DNA of 64,000 bases from Chlamydiota bacterium (GCA_013288005.1 JABDCS010000004.1:39956-103955); one strand, 5' to 3'; positions 26,294-35,958 are shown, numbered from the stretch's first letter. A program made the numbers and translations. The notes: generated by a model not told the origin, from the sequence alone.

Positions 26294-27664
26294 ATGTATC
26301 AAGCAATCAAAAACATATTGGCTATACCTGAGCTCAAGAAGAAAATCGTTTTTACGCTTCTGATGTTGCTCGCCTGTAGGATAGGGGCTTATATTCCTGT
26401 TCCGGGGATTGATGGCGACATGGCAGTTCAATTATTTCGAGCGGCTACAGGCGGCTCACAAAATTTATTCCAATTGATGGATGCCTTTTCTGGCGGTGCT
26501 TTTGCCCACATGACAATTGTGGCGTTGGGAGTTATGCCCTACATCTCAGCATCTATTGTTATGCAGGTCCTCGTCGTTCTGATTCCTTCTTTACAAAAGG
26601 AAATAAAAGAGAATTACGAAGCAGGCCGAAAAAAAATGGGAAAATGGACACGCCTTATCACGGTTGGTCTTGCTTTTGTTTGGTCAGGCCTATTTGCTAA
26701 ATATGCCTTACAGCTCAATGCAGGAAGCCCTGGCGTCATTGTAGAACCAATTTTGCGCGTTCAGGTTTTAGGAGTTCCTTGGCTTTTTTACCTTCTTGTC
26801 ATGTTGACCATGACTGCAGGCTCGATTCTTTTAATGTGGATTGGTGAACAGATCACAGAGAAGGGTATTGGTAATGGAATCAGTATGATTATTACCATAG
26901 GTATCTTATCGAGCATACCTACCACCATGGGAACAATTATTAAACAACTCAATCTTGATTCGCAGGAAACGGGACAGATTACATTCTCTTCTTTAATTAT
27001 TCTGTCGGCACTTTTTGTAGCGATCATTATTGGGACTATTTTGATTATTCAGGGACAACGTAAAGTTCCCTTACAATATGCACGAAGAACAGTCGGCGGT
27101 GCCGACCCACAAGAAACAAATGCTTATATTCCACTGAAGATTAACTATGCGGGAGTAATTCCAGTTATTTTTGCTTCCTCCCTACTCATGTTCCCAGCCA
27201 CAATAGGCCAATTCTTGGGTACAGATAGTATTGTTGGTAAAGTAGCTAGTTGGGTTTCGCCAGGCAGTTGGTCCTATGTTTTCTTGTACGTGTTACTTAT
27301 TATAGGATTTACTTATTTCTGGACCGCTACCCAGTTCCATCCGGATCAGATTGCTTCTGATATGAAAAAAAATGGGGCTTTTATCCCTGGAATTCGGCAA
27401 GGAAAACCCACACAAGATTATTTAGAATCTACCATGAGTAAAATAACCTTTGCAGGGGCCATTTTTCTAGCCATCATCGCGATCCTGCCAACGTTAATTG
27501 GTAAAATTTTACATATTGATCCCTCAGTAAGTTATTTCTTTGGCGGAACATCGCTTCTGATTTTAGTGGGGGTTGTCTTAGACACGACAAAGCAAATCGA
27601 ATCGCATCTCTTAATGAAGCGTTACGATGGTTTTATGAAATACAGCAGGCTTCGAGGACGTTGA
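26294..27664 (+). CDS. secY: Protein translocase subunit SecY
   Basis: Channel subunit of the Sec translocase, 456 residues with ten membrane segments. GAYIPVPGIDGDMAVQLF and NLFQLMDAFSGGAFAHMTIVALGVMPYISASI form the plug and lateral-gate start. The cytoplasmic loop GQRKVPLQYARRT and the C-terminal DTTKQIESHLLMKRYDGF are family signatures. It follows rplO by 17 bases. No rpmJ or infA follows. Confidence 0.96.
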   Translation: MYQAIKNILAIPELKKKIVFTLLMLLACRIGAYIPVPGIDGDMAVQLFRAATGGSQNLFQLMDAFSGGAFAHMTIVALGVMPYISASIVMQVLVVLIPSLQKEIKENYEAGRKKMGKWTRLITVGLAFVWSGLFAKYALQLNAGSPGVIVEPILRVQVLGVPWLFYLLVMLTMTAGSILLMWIGEQITEKGIGNGISMIITIGILSSIPTTMGTIIKQLNLDSQETGQITFSSLIILSALFVAIIIGTILIIQGQRKVPLQYARRTVGGADPQETNAYIPLKINYAGVIPVIFASSLLMFPATIGQFLGTDSIVGKVASWVSPGSWSYVFLYVLLIIGFTYFWTATQFHPDQIASDMKKNGAFIPGIRQGKPTQDYLESTMSKITFAGAIFLAIIAILPTLIGKILHIDPSVSYFFGGTSLLILVGVVLDTTKQIESHLLMKRYDGFMKYSRLRGR

Positions 27665-27724
27665 CTTGAGTTTTAACCTGAAGATCTGTTATTTTTTATT
27701 GATGCAAAAAAGGAATGAATTGAC

Positions 27725-28093
27725 ATGCCAAGGGTAATTGGAATCGACATCCCAGATAATAAGAGGTTAGAGATCAGCCTCACCTATATTTATGGCCTAG
27801 GCAGAAAGCTCTCCAATGATGTGATTACTTTACTCGGTTTGGATCCTAACATGCGAGCCAACCGATTAACAGAAGATCAAATTGCGCAGCTAAACAATCT
27901 TCTTCAGTCACAATTCGTTGTTGAAGGTGACCTGCGAAGAAAAGTGCAAAATAACATTAAGCGACTCATTAGCATCCACTCCTATCGTGGCATGCGACAT
28001 AGACTCGGTTTGCCAGTACGTGGTCAGAGAACTAAAACTAATTCTCGCACTAGAAAGGGCAAACGAAAAACAGTAGCGAGCAAGAAGAAATAA
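27725..28093 (+). CDS. rpsM: 30S ribosomal protein S13
   Basis: 30S head protein contacting P-site tRNA, 122 residues. PRVIGIDIPDNKRLEISLTY, and HSYRGMRHRLGLPVRGQRT, then TNSRTRKG near the C-terminus, are diagnostic. A 60-base gap after secY (longest in the operon) could hold an internal promoter, though no clear one was found. Confidence 0.95.
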   Translation: MPRVIGIDIPDNKRLEISLTYIYGLGRKLSNDVITLLGLDPNMRANRLTEDQIAQLNNLLQSQFVVEGDLRRKVQNNIKRLISIHSYRGMRHRLGLPVRGQRTKTNSRTRKGKRKTVASKKK

Positions 28094-28114
28094 TCGATAA
28101 GAGGAGAGAATACC

Positions 28115-28537
28115 TTGGCTAAGCAGGATACTCAAAAGACTTCTAACGAAAAGAAGCCAGTAGTTAAAGCTCGTAAAAAAACAACTCGATCAGTACCAAG
28201 CGGGTTAGCGTTTGTTAAAGCTACATTCAATAACACACATGTCTCCATAACAGACCCTGCTGGGAATGTAATTGCTTGGGCTTCCGCAGGTAAAGTCAAC
28301 TTTTCTGGCTCTCGCAAATCATCAGCCTTCGCCGCTACCGTAGCCGCGCAAGACGCAGCGAAAGTCGCTATGGCGCAAGGCATGAAAGAGGTTGAAGTCA
28401 ATTTGAACGGTCCTGGGGCAGGACGTGAGTCTGCTGTCCGAGGTTTACAAAGCGCGGGTTTAAATATTACTGTAATCCGTGATAAAACGCCGGTTCCACA
28501 TAATGGATGCCGAGCTCGTAAAAGAAGACGCGTATAA
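28115..28537 (+). CDS. rpsK: 30S ribosomal protein S11
   Basis: 30S platform protein near the mRNA exit, 140 residues. The start is TTG at 28115, placed by GAGGAGAG upstream. [35 protein letters not shown] and [13 protein letters not shown] are family motifs. The N-terminal 25 residues are a chlamydial-style Lys-rich extension. Confidence 0.95.
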   Translation: MAKQDTQKTSNEKKPVVKARKKTTRSVPSGLAFVKATFNNTHVSITDPAGNVIAWASAGKVNFSGSRKSSAFAATVAAQDAAKVAMAQGMKEVEVNLNGPGAGRESAVRGLQSAGLNITVIRDKTPVPHNGCRARKRRRV

Positions 28538-28564
28538 CAATCATCTTTCTCCGGGAGAGCAGAC

Positions 28565-29662
28565 ATGGCGGTTAAGTACGGCAAGTTTGAATTGCCAACT
28601 AAAATCAAAGTAGATGAGTCCTCGCGTAAATCCAATTTTGTGCGCTTCATCGCTGAGCCTTTTGAAAAAGGGTTTGGGCATACTGTAGGTAATGTATTAC
28701 GTAGGATCATGCTCAACTCTCTTGAAGCACCGGCCATTGTTTCCGTGCGAATTGAGGGAGTCCCTCACGAATATATGGCTGTGGATGGTATTGTAGAAGA
28801 CATGACACATATCATCTTAAACTTTAAAGGAGCCCTATTACGTAAATTAGCATCGGATGAAGTACCCGGCGGACGTAAAATCCGTATTGTTACCAAGATG
28901 CTTGAGATCACTCCGCAGCAATTAGAAAAAGCAGGCGGGCAAGTGGCTGTTACGTTGGGCGACCTTTTGGAAGAATCTGATTTTGATGTTGTAAATTCTT
29001 CTATGGCTATGTTTCATGTTACAAAGCCCATGACAAGAAGAATCGATTTCAAAATAGGTATGGGACGAGGATATGTGCCTTCAGAGCGCCAACAACTCGA
29101 AGATAAAGTTGTTGACGAAATCGTGATGGATTCAGCCTATTCACCTGTCCGTTTAGTGAATTACTTCGTTGAAAATACACGAGTCGGTCAAGACACTGAC
29201 TTTGACAGATTGATCATTGAAGTTGGAACTGATGGACGTATTTCGCCCGAAGAAGCATTAACTTTTGCTACACAAATCGCGATTCTCCATCTCAGTGTAT
29301 TTGATGAGATGAAATTACATGCGATTTCATTTGAAAAAGAAGAAGAAGAAATTAATACAGACCGAGATGCAATCATGGCGAAGCTTTCGCTTCGTATTAA
29401 TGAGATTGAACTTTCTGTTCGATCGACAAATTGCTTGTCAGGTGCCAATATAGATACCATTGCAGAGTTGGTGATTATGCCCGAGTCGGAAATGCTTAAG
29501 TTCCGCAATTTCGGTAAAAAATCACTTAATGAGATCAAAGCAAAGCTCGATGAGATGGGGTTACATCTTGGTATGGACCTCAATAAATTTGGCATTACAC
29601 GCGATAACGTTAAGCAGATGGTTACAGATTATCTTACAGAAAAAGCAGGAATTGAAGGATGA
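28565..29662 (+). CDS. rpoA: RNA polymerase subunit alpha
   Basis: Assembly scaffold of RNA polymerase, 365 residues. The N-terminal dimerisation domain includes [20 protein letters not shown] and [13 protein letters not shown]. The C-terminal domain, which contacts UP elements and activators, is complete, with the helix-hairpin-helix [19 protein letters not shown] at about residues 313-331. The stop overlaps rplQ by four bases (ATGA). Confidence 0.96.
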   Translation: MAVKYGKFELPTKIKVDESSRKSNFVRFIAEPFEKGFGHTVGNVLRRIMLNSLEAPAIVSVRIEGVPHEYMAVDGIVEDMTHIILNFKGALLRKLASDEVPGGRKIRIVTKMLEITPQQLEKAGGQVAVTLGDLLEESDFDVVNSSMAMFHVTKPMTRRIDFKIGMGRGYVPSERQQLEDKVVDEIVMDSAYSPVRLVNYFVENTRVGQDTDFDRLIIEVGTDGRISPEEALTFATQIAILHLSVFDEMKLHAISFEKEEEEINTDRDAIMAKLSLRINEIELSVRSTNCLSGANIDTIAELVIMPESEMLKFRNFGKKSLNEIKAKLDEMGLHLGMDLNKFGITRDNVKQMVTDYLTEKAGIEG

Positions 29663-30087
29663 GACACGGAAAAAATACATTTAAACTCGGCCGCACATCT
29701 TCTCATCGACGCTGCATGGTTGCGAACATGCTCAAGTCACTTGTTGAGCATGAACGAATCGAAACTACATTAGCAAAAGCGAAAGAATTACGACGGCATG
29801 CCGATAAATTGATCACTTTAGCTAAAAACAACACGCTATATAGTCGACGTAAGGCTATTGCCGTTATGATGGTCAGGTATAATGCACTGAACTCAAAAGA
29901 GGCGCGTGCAGCTAAGAATGGTGACACAAGCGCTTACAATACAGACCGCAAAGTCATAGGTAAGCTATTTGGTTCTCTGTCAGAGCGATTTAAAGAGCGT
30001 AATGGTGGTTATACACGCATCATCAAAAAGGGTCAAAGAGTCGGAGACAATGCTTCTACATGTTACATCGAGTATCTCGCTGAATAA
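29659..30087 (+). CDS. rplQ: 50S ribosomal protein L17
   Basis: Protein near the tunnel exit, 142 residues. [20 protein letters not shown] and [19 protein letters not shown] are typical. It is the last gene of the superoperon, translationally coupled to rpoA and followed by a strong terminator. Confidence 0.95.
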   Translation: MRHGKNTFKLGRTSSHRRCMVANMLKSLVEHERIETTLAKAKELRRHADKLITLAKNNTLYSRRKAIAVMMVRYNALNSKEARAAKNGDTSAYNTDRKVIGKLFGSLSERFKERNGGYTRIIKKGQRVGDNASTCYIEYLAE

Positions 30088-30128
30088 TTGAAGCTTTCCA
30101 CAAAATCTGGCAATAGCCACGTTTAGAA

Positions 30129-30171
30129 TAAAAAGGCGTAAATAGAATAATCTATTTACGCCTTTTTATAT
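30129..30171 (+). terminator. Strong rho-independent terminator of the ribosomal superoperon
   Basis: An 18-bp perfect stem: TAAAAAGGCGTAAATAGA (30129-30146) and its exact complement (30151-30168) around a four-base loop ATAA. The T-rich 3' arm follows the plus strand. Confidence 0.9.
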
Positions 30172-30319
30172 TCAGGACACTCGTATAAATCGTCTTAAGA
30201 GTGGTTCTATCATGAACAAGCATCATAATAGATCTCTTACGGATGGAACGAGTATAGACTTTACATCTGATGCCAGCTTCTTTATGATCCGCAATGTTTT
30301 CGATACGGACGAGGATGAT

Positions 30320-31339
30320 ATGGAGATTAAAGTAGCAATCAATGGTTTTGGACGTATTGGGCGTTTATTTTTACGCTTAGCTCACCAAAACAATGCAGGC
30401 TTTAAGGTTGTCCTCATCAATGACCTCGTCCCCGCTGATAACCTTGCCTATCTTTTAAAGCATGACTCTGTTCATGGCGCTGCGCCTTTTCATGTCGAAG
30501 CTAAAGGTGATTCGCTTATCTGTAACGGAAGTACTATCAAAGTCGTTTCTGAGCGTGATCCCCAAAAAATCCCTTATAAAGATCTCGGCGTGGACTATGT
30601 TGTTGAAGCAACGGGTCTCTTTACCCAAGAGGATCAAGCCCTTAGACACATCCAAGCAGGAGCTCGTCGGGTCATTATAACAGCCCCTGCGAAAGGCGAT
30701 AGTATCCCGACATTTGTTTGTGGTGTGAATCATCAGGACTATGATCCAAATACCCATACAATTGTTTCGAATGCATCCTGTACAACCAATTGTCTAGCCC
30801 CCCTAACTAAAATTTTATTGGATAAGTGGGGAATAGAAGAAGGCTTAATGACAACGATCCATTCCCTAACAGCTTCGCAACCGAGTGTGGATGGGCCTTC
30901 AAAAAAAGATTGGCGGGGTGGGCGAGCAGCAAGTATTAATATTATCCCCGCTAGTACTGGAGCAGCAAAGGCCGTGGGGCTTTGTCTTCCCGCTATAAGG
31001 GGTAAATTAACGGGTATGGCCTTTAGAGTACCCACTATAGATGTTTCAGTTATTGATCTCACGGTCCGTCTTGCAAAAGACACCACATATGAAGAGATCT
31101 GTCAAGAAATGCTTACCGCCTCACAAACCTACATGAAAGGTATTGTTCAGTATTGCGATGATGAAGTCGTATCCACTGACTTTATCGGAAGTCGCTATTC
31201 TTGTATTTTTGATAAGGGAGCGGGTATAGCTTTAAATAGTCGTTTTTACAAATTAGTCGCGTGGTATGATAATGAAGTCGGTTATACGAGCCGTGTTATC
31301 GATCTTGTTGAATACATGGCGAATAAAGAAAATAGCTAA
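30320..31339 (+). CDS. gapA: Glyceraldehyde-3-phosphate dehydrogenase
   Basis: Glycolytic NAD-dependent dehydrogenase, 339 residues from the ATG at 30320, chosen for the GAGGA site just before it and for the canonical N-terminus [14 protein letters not shown]; an in-frame ATG at 30212 would add 36 unrelated residues. The catalytic Cys154 is in [12 protein letters not shown], with the partner His in [10 protein letters not shown]. The [12 protein letters not shown] and [12 protein letters not shown] segments complete the enzyme. Position after rplQ is conserved in Chlamydia. Confidence 0.95.
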   Translation: MEIKVAINGFGRIGRLFLRLAHQNNAGFKVVLINDLVPADNLAYLLKHDSVHGAAPFHVEAKGDSLICNGSTIKVVSERDPQKIPYKDLGVDYVVEATGLFTQEDQALRHIQAGARRVIITAPAKGDSIPTFVCGVNHQDYDPNTHTIVSNASCTTNCLAPLTKILLDKWGIEEGLMTTIHSLTASQPSVDGPSKKDWRGGRAASINIIPASTGAAKAVGLCLPAIRGKLTGMAFRVPTIDVSVIDLTVRLAKDTTYEEICQEMLTASQTYMKGIVQYCDDEVVSTDFIGSRYSCIFDKGAGIALNSRFYKLVAWYDNEVGYTSRVIDLVEYMANKENS

Positions 31340-31451
31340 ATTTACGGTAGTTATAAAACTTGTTAGCGATAAAGTTTTGTCAATACCACGTCTGGACCCC
31401 GCCTGAACGATTGATCGGGGTCCATAAACATATAACGAACGGAAAATTAAC

Positions 31452-32315
31452 GTGCATTTTACCCGAGAGCCCATCATAGAGTCGGTGATTACACCGCGCG
31501 AAGGGTGCAGAATTACTCTTCGCAATAGTAAAAACAATTCACAAGAAGAATATATCGTTGAAGCTGTAGAAGTTGTTTCTTTTGGAAACGCACTTTTCTT
31601 TCGTAGCTTAGAAAAGCCTAAAGCTTTCCTTTTACCTGTTAACGACTACGAAATTGTCGAAACGAAAGAAACTCGTGTCATTCTCAAGAGTATCTCTTTA
31701 GAGAAATCCATCAAGATTGGCGGTGGACGAGAAGGTCCTGTTCGCGCAACTAAGGAGCAGCCAACAGAACGCGAAGAAGAGGAAAATCCCTCCCGCACCG
31801 AACTTGCAGAAGGCAAGGTAGATAAACGGCGTAATCGTCGCCGTCGCCGTCGCTCTTCTGATGAGCGCCAAGAATTAAAAGAGTGGACTGAGAAGAAAGA
31901 AGAAGAAACGCAAGAAACGGCCGGTACGACCGCTGCCTTTGAAGGAGGTGGTGCTCTTCATGAAGAAACATTCCCCCCCGTTTCTTCACCGATGTTGACC
32001 GCACTTATCCCCCCTCCCTCAACTCTTATCTCAGAAACCATCGCTCGGTACAAAGATGCAACGTATGTTGAAGGGGCTCTTCTTTCCAAAAGCTTAGGAA
32101 AGAATGCCTCTAAAGAAGAGCAGGCTCCACAGCTTCAAGCAGTTGAGCCTTCTGCGCAACATGAAGGAAACAGTGAGTATCCAGAACCGCTCTTGCGTGT
32201 TCCCGAAAACGAAGAAAAAAATATTGAGGATGGGCACGTGCATTCTCTCAATGAAGAAAAAAAAGATCCTAGTGAAGAGACGGTCCATCATCATATTTTT
32301 GATGATGAGACATAA
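31452..32315 (+). CDS. Charged protein of unknown function next to gapA
   Basis: Protein of 287 residues starting with GTG at 31452. The N-terminal 80 residues look folded (CRITLRNSKNNSQEEYIVE, NALFFRSLEKPKAFLLPVND, ETRVILKSISLEKS), a compact beta domain. Then come a Glu-rich stretch, an Arg-rich block RRNRRRRRRSS at about residues 121-131, a Pro/Ala linker and a very acidic, His-tailed C-terminus, all probably disordered. The RRRR block suggests RNA or DNA binding. In C. trachomatis an unknown gene (CT504) neighbours gapA; this may correspond, but I can only argue from place. A terminator follows directly. Confidence 0.65.
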   Translation: MHFTREPIIESVITPREGCRITLRNSKNNSQEEYIVEAVEVVSFGNALFFRSLEKPKAFLLPVNDYEIVETKETRVILKSISLEKSIKIGGGREGPVRATKEQPTEREEEENPSRTELAEGKVDKRRNRRRRRRSSDERQELKEWTEKKEEETQETAGTTAAFEGGGALHEETFPPVSSPMLTALIPPPSTLISETIARYKDATYVEGALLSKSLGKNASKEEQAPQLQAVEPSAQHEGNSEYPEPLLRVPENEEKNIEDGHVHSLNEEKKDPSEETVHHHIFDDET

Positions 32316-32323
32316 GAATTCTT

Positions 32324-32350
32324 AAACCCCCTTTTTAGGGGGTTTACTTT
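32324..32350 (+). terminator. Rho-independent terminator
   Basis: AAACCCCC (32324-32331), loop TTTTTA, GGGGGTTT (32338-32345), then ACTTTT, nine bases after the preceding stop codon. Confidence 0.75.
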
Positions 32351-32353
32351 TGC

Positions 32354-32382
32354 TTGCAGATAAAAATCTAAGGACCTATCCT
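32354..32382 (+). promoter_or_regulatory. Possible promoter of tRNA-Leu
   Basis: TTGCAG (32354-32359), 17-base spacer, TATCCT (32377-32382), about 32 bases before the mature tRNA 5' end. The -35 match is weak; placement between a terminator and the tRNA supports it. Confidence 0.3.
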
Positions 32383-32414
32383 TATTGGCTTCAAGCACAT
32401 CTTAGACATTCTTT

Positions 32415-32484
<70 letters not shown>

Positions 32485-32497
<13 letters not shown>

Positions 32498-32993
32498 AAT
32501 AAAAACCAGGATTACCTGGTTTTTTTTTGCCTGGAAAGGAAGCCAATAGTTTGGCTTCCGTCAGGAGTCGAAGCGAAGTGATATAAAAATCACGAGCCGG
32601 CGGTGGAGACCGGACCCTGTTCCGAGCAAATAAAAACCAGGATTACCTGGTTTTTTTTTGCCTGGAAAGGAAGCCAATAGTTTGGCTTCCGTCAGGAGTC
32701 GAAGCGAAGTGATATAAAAATCACGAGCCGGCGGTGGAGACCGGACCCTGTTCCGAGCAAATAAAAACCAGGATTACCTGGTTTTTTTTTGCCTGGAAAG
32801 GAAGCCAATAGTTTGGCTTCCGTCAGGAGTCGAAGCGAAGTGATATAAAAATCACGAGCCGGCGGTGGAGACCGGACCCTGTTCCGAGCAAATAAAAACC
32901 AGGATTACCTGGTTTTTTTTTGCCTGGAAAGGAAGCCAATAGTTTGGCTTCCGTCAGGAGTCGAAGCGAAGTGATATAAAAATCACGAGCCGG
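32485..32993 (+). repeat. 131-bp tandem repeat, 3.9 perfect copies, each starting with the tRNA-Leu 3' end
   Basis: Units start at 32485, 32616, 32747 and 32878; the last is cut at 32993. I see no base difference between copies, including identical nine-T runs. Each unit begins CCTGTTCCGAGCA, the 3' 13 bases of tRNA-Leu (in copy 1 this is the tRNA itself). Next come a T-tailed hairpin, the hairpin GGAAGCCAA-TAGT-TTGGCTTCC, the sequence CAGGAGTCGAA (exact complement of the tRNA T-arm segment), the hairpin GTGAT...ATCAC, and CCGG...CCGG. No long reading frame crosses it. The arrangement recalls the E. coli tyrT distal repeats, which also carry a copy of the tRNA 3' end. Confidence 0.95.
32501..32528 (+). 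terminator. tRNA-Leu terminator, repeated in every 131-bp unit
   Basis: AAAAACCAGG, loop ATTA, CCTGG and nine Ts. Identical copies recur every 131 bases (from 32632, 32763 and 32894), so transcripts that read through the first meet three more. Confidence 0.85.
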
Positions 32994-33432
32994 GAAATCC
33001 TAGAGATTGAAAATTTTACTAGTGTTCAACAATGCAATCTGTATTGGGTCAAGTCGAGTCGGTTTAGCCGTCGATCCAGATTGGATAGAGAACTCTAAGA
33101 ATCCGAGTGAGAATTTATAATTAGCTGAAGAGCGAGCGATAAGTTAGCCGTATCAATCTGTTCAAGGGCTGGGCCGGAAATGTTTGAAAATTTGAGAAAA
33201 GAGAACATTCAAAATTAGAGATAAATCCAAAGGTCTCTTTTTCATCTACCCCTGGTGTCAACTTTCCATCACTGAAGAGGGCAAGTATGGGGCAGATATT
33301 TGGCATCCAACGCACAGAAAACGAAGTTCATCATTTAAGAAACTAGTTCCAGGCTCGGTAAAAGTTCTTTTAGAACTACTTGAGCCTGGCTCCGGCGCGA
33401 TTGATGTAGCGATGCTCTTTTGCTGTTATCGA
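32994..33432. other. Gene-poor stretch after the tRNA repeat array
   Basis: No convincing gene. On the minus strand 33121-33315 encodes a 64-residue frame containing SDGKLTPGVDEKETFGF and PAQPLNRLIRLTY. This faintly resembles the N-terminal 'kTPGVDG ... PLrRv' region of group II intron reverse transcriptases and may be a decayed fragment. A hairpin lies at 33349-33389. Location beside a tRNA fits past integration or decay. Confidence 0.3.
33349..33389. repeat. Nested inverted repeat
   Basis: CCAGGCTC (33349-33356) pairs with GAGCCTGG (33382-33389), enclosing AGTTCT/AGAACT around TTT. No T-run follows on either strand. It lies 44 bases past the stop of the minus-strand gene ending at 33433. 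Confidence 0.5.
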
Positions 33433-35706
33433 TTAAGGTAAATTTGTTTGGGTGGATAGATAGTGCTGTACCCGTTCTTGTACGCGTTTACCTAACTCAG
33501 GAATGTTCCTGACAGTAAGAGATTTTTCAGAAGTTTCAGGGTTCTTGAAATAATTTACTATACCGGCGCGATAGCTTTCATCAAGAGCTTCGGCCTCGAT
33601 CTGAGCTAGTTCGGGGATAAGATGGTGCCAAACAGTTCGTTTAAGGGCTGACTCAAGCACGGGGGAAAATGAATAATTTGAAGTAATTTGCTCGCAGAAT
33701 TGCAATGTGGCATCGGTTAAATTCGGATCATTTAATAGTTCTTCTATTTCATCCATTTGCGCCCTGCTAAGAGGCGTATTTGAATCAGAATCAGGGTGTG
33801 TACGGCCCATTCCAAACAAGTTGAGCAGTTTGCTGAGATTGGGCGAAATTGTTTGGGCTAACTCAACCTGTTGTTCAAGAAAGGTCACTTTGCGACTTAA
33901 ATTCCTAACTGCTTCGTATAGATAAAGTTTGCATCGCGCGCACCAAGATTCAACAGCGCTATTATCCCCTGTAGCAAGAAGACGCTCGGATGCAAGTTGT
34001 AGTAGTCTCATATCGTTGGGATTAAAAGAGGGGCGTACAATAACTGTCAAACGACGTTCTGAATGAGGGTTTTCTGCTTCTTGCAATGTAATTCCCTCAG
34101 ACTCTTGCCCTTTAAGTACCACACTTCCAATTCCTTTTTCCTTAAGATAAGCAAGTCGTTCTGGTGTGAAAATTTGATTTTGAAATTTTTGCGTTGAAAG
34201 TTGGGAGGATGCAAATTCCCCAGCTTGATTCAATACAATCACAATATTTTTGGTTTTTTCGTGAATAGCTACACAATCAATAAATTTTCCCCAAGAGGCT
34301 GAATGGTGGGCGTAGCCTGAGTTAAAGGAGTGTTGATCATAATTGGGTGGTGATTCTTCATCAAAAACGTTCATAGCCTCTAAAACATCCTTGCGTAAAT
34401 CAGCATCTTGTATTTGAGGCAAATAGGAGGGACAGCAGTAACCGCGCGATAATGGAGCATCTAGTCGACTTTCGTCTAGTAACACGCCAGACCCTGTCTT
34501 TAACCACATAGGGAGAAGGCCTTCACAATTATCGGATTTAGGAAGAAAAATGCGGGGGTGTAACTGTTGATAGATTGTTTCAAGACTATCATCTGCCGCA
34601 GCTTCTCTGACGATGGCTTCAGCTGTTGGGTAGGTAAAGCTCCTTAAAATATCACCAGTTTCCACAAAGCCAAATGCAGGACCAGTAATTTTTCGGCCAG
34701 TGAGCCTTTCGCAAAAATCTACAGTCCATCCAAACCTTATGGGCCCAGCAAGTAGTAGGTCACAGGGTGCATTTTCTAAAGGCTCTGACCGCAAGCTGCG
34801 AATATTGACTTTTGAAGGATCCTCACACTGTAAAAAAGATAGCGGATCATATTTCTCACTCAATCCATTAAATACCCAATCGAAAGTGAGCGTAGGACAA
34901 ATTTTTTGTAGAACACCAATAGCTTTTGCTGCTGCTGCAATATCTCCTCGCCCCCCCCTAATTTCCGTCACCACCATAATTTTTTGTATTTTAGCTGGCC
35001 AAGGCATAGCAGAATATTGCTTTTCAATTTGTCGATGAAGAAGGAAAAGGGCATTCTGCAGCTTTAGAGTTTCTGTAGGCAAGGTAATATCAACAACCGC
35101 TGAAGGTGGCGGGGCCAAAGGCGCTGCGCGGGGTTGGCGAGAAGCTTTAGACGAAGCTGTAAGTCGGTGTTGGTGGGGTCTAGTAACGGGGGATTCAGGT
35201 GAAGTGACGGATGATAAGGGTGTGCGCCGGAGTTGGGAAGAAGGGAGGGTAACTAGGGGTTGGCGAGAAGCTTTAGAAGAAGCTGTAAGTCGGTGTTGGT
35301 GAGGTCTGGTAACGGGGGATTCAGGTGAAGTGACGGATGATAAGGGTGTCCGCCGGAGTTGGGAAGAAGGGATTTTAACCGACGCCAGATAAGAAGCGCC
35401 AGAAGGAGTTAGCACTCTCCTTTTTAGAGAAGGTTGTCGCAATGGGACGGGCTGTTTTTCTCTTCTATCCGAAGCGGTTAATTCTGGAGAAGGTTTAAAC
35501 AAAGAGGCGATAGCCATTTCAAAAAGTGAAGTAATTTGGCTTATGATAGGCGTTAATTCGATAAGGGCAATTGCGCCATGAAAGAGCCGCTGCGAACAGC
35601 TGGTAGTTGATGCACGAGCTTTATGGTAATGATTTAAACAATTACCCCATGTAAGTGCATTAAAAACTGTATAATCTGTGCTTAAAAGCAAATAGTTTGA
35701 TGTCAT
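33433..35706 (-). CDS. Large effector-like protein with internal repeat, unknown function
   Basis: Protein of 757 residues. The N-terminus (residues 1-70) has a small folded-looking part and an apolar helix GAIALIELTPIISQITSLFE. A basic, Ser/Pro-rich linker (about 72-205) contains two near-identical 42-residue repeats, each with PSSQLRRTPLSSVTSPESPV (residues 113-150 and 155-192). A globular domain begins about residue 235: KIMVVTEIRGGRGDIAAAAK, DWVFNGLSEKYDP, DLLLAGPIRFGWTVDFCERL, GPAFGFVETGD. This alternation of strands and glycine loops looks like a glycosyltransferase-B-type Rossmann fold, though no donor motif is certain. The C-terminus is helical with a coiled segment. No signal peptide; likely type III effector or membrane-associated protein by inference. 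No clear ribosome-binding site. Confidence 0.65.
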   Translation of the reverse strand: MTSNYLLLSTDYTVFNALTWGNCLNHYHKARASTTSCSQRLFHGAIALIELTPIISQITSLFEMAIASLFKPSPELTASDRREKQPVPLRQPSLKRRVLTPSGASYLASVKIPSSQLRRTPLSSVTSPESPVTRPHQHRLTASSKASRQPLVTLPSSQLRRTPLSSVTSPESPVTRPHQHRLTASSKASRQPRAAPLAPPPSAVVDITLPTETLKLQNALFLLHRQIEKQYSAMPWPAKIQKIMVVTEIRGGRGDIAAAAKAIGVLQKICPTLTFDWVFNGLSEKYDPLSFLQCEDPSKVNIRSLRSEPLENAPCDLLLAGPIRFGWTVDFCERLTGRKITGPAFGFVETGDILRSFTYPTAEAIVREAAADDSLETIYQQLHPRIFLPKSDNCEGLLPMWLKTGSGVLLDESRLDAPLSRGYCCPSYLPQIQDADLRKDVLEAMNVFDEESPPNYDQHSFNSGYAHHSASWGKFIDCVAIHEKTKNIVIVLNQAGEFASSQLSTQKFQNQIFTPERLAYLKEKGIGSVVLKGQESEGITLQEAENPHSERRLTVIVRPSFNPNDMRLLQLASERLLATGDNSAVESWCARCKLYLYEAVRNLSRKVTFLEQQVELAQTISPNLSKLLNLFGMGRTHPDSDSNTPLSRAQMDEIEELLNDPNLTDATLQFCEQITSNYSFSPVLESALKRTVWHHLIPELAQIEAEALDESYRAGIVNYFKNPETSEKSLTVRNIPELGKRVQERVQHYLSTQTNLP
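35131..35372 (-). repeat. 126-bp in-frame tandem repeat within the 757-residue protein
   Basis: Two copies of about 116 conserved bases (35131-35246 and 35257-35372) at a period of 126 bases, with few differences. They encode the repeated Ser/Pro/Arg linker. Confidence 0.85.
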
Positions 35707-35920
35707 GCGAGAATTGTATCTAGTTCATTATATAAATGGAAGCTTTTATAAATTATAAAAATCTTTTAATTCCATCTTATTTGCATTCCGACCTGCTTTC
35801 ACATAATAGACTAGTGTAATGATCTATAGGTTTGATTTCTCAGAAATGTAGGGCTGCTTAATCATTAAATTTGAATAATCATGCCAATAAATGTTTCGCT
35901 AGAGCGTAAAATTGGTTCTC

Positions 35921-35958
35921 AGAAAATCGAGATAAATTTACTTTTGATACACCCTCTT
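35921..35958 (+). repeat. Dispersed 38-bp intergenic repeat, copy B
   Basis: AGAAAATCGAGATAAATTTA, then CTTTTGATACACCCTCTT. It lies in the 296-base gap 35707-36002, which otherwise shows only AT-rich sequence and presumably two divergent promoters. Unlike most copies it does not follow a stop codon in the same orientation. Confidence 0.7.

Noticed and set aside
28132..28737. 201-residue minus-strand frame opposite rpsK and rpoA.
   Set aside because: Shadow of two well-defined ribosomal/RNA polymerase genes; no start signal.
30212..30319. 36-residue N-terminal extension of gapA.
   Set aside because: Not part of the GAPDH fold; a good ribosome-binding site precedes the internal ATG at 30320.
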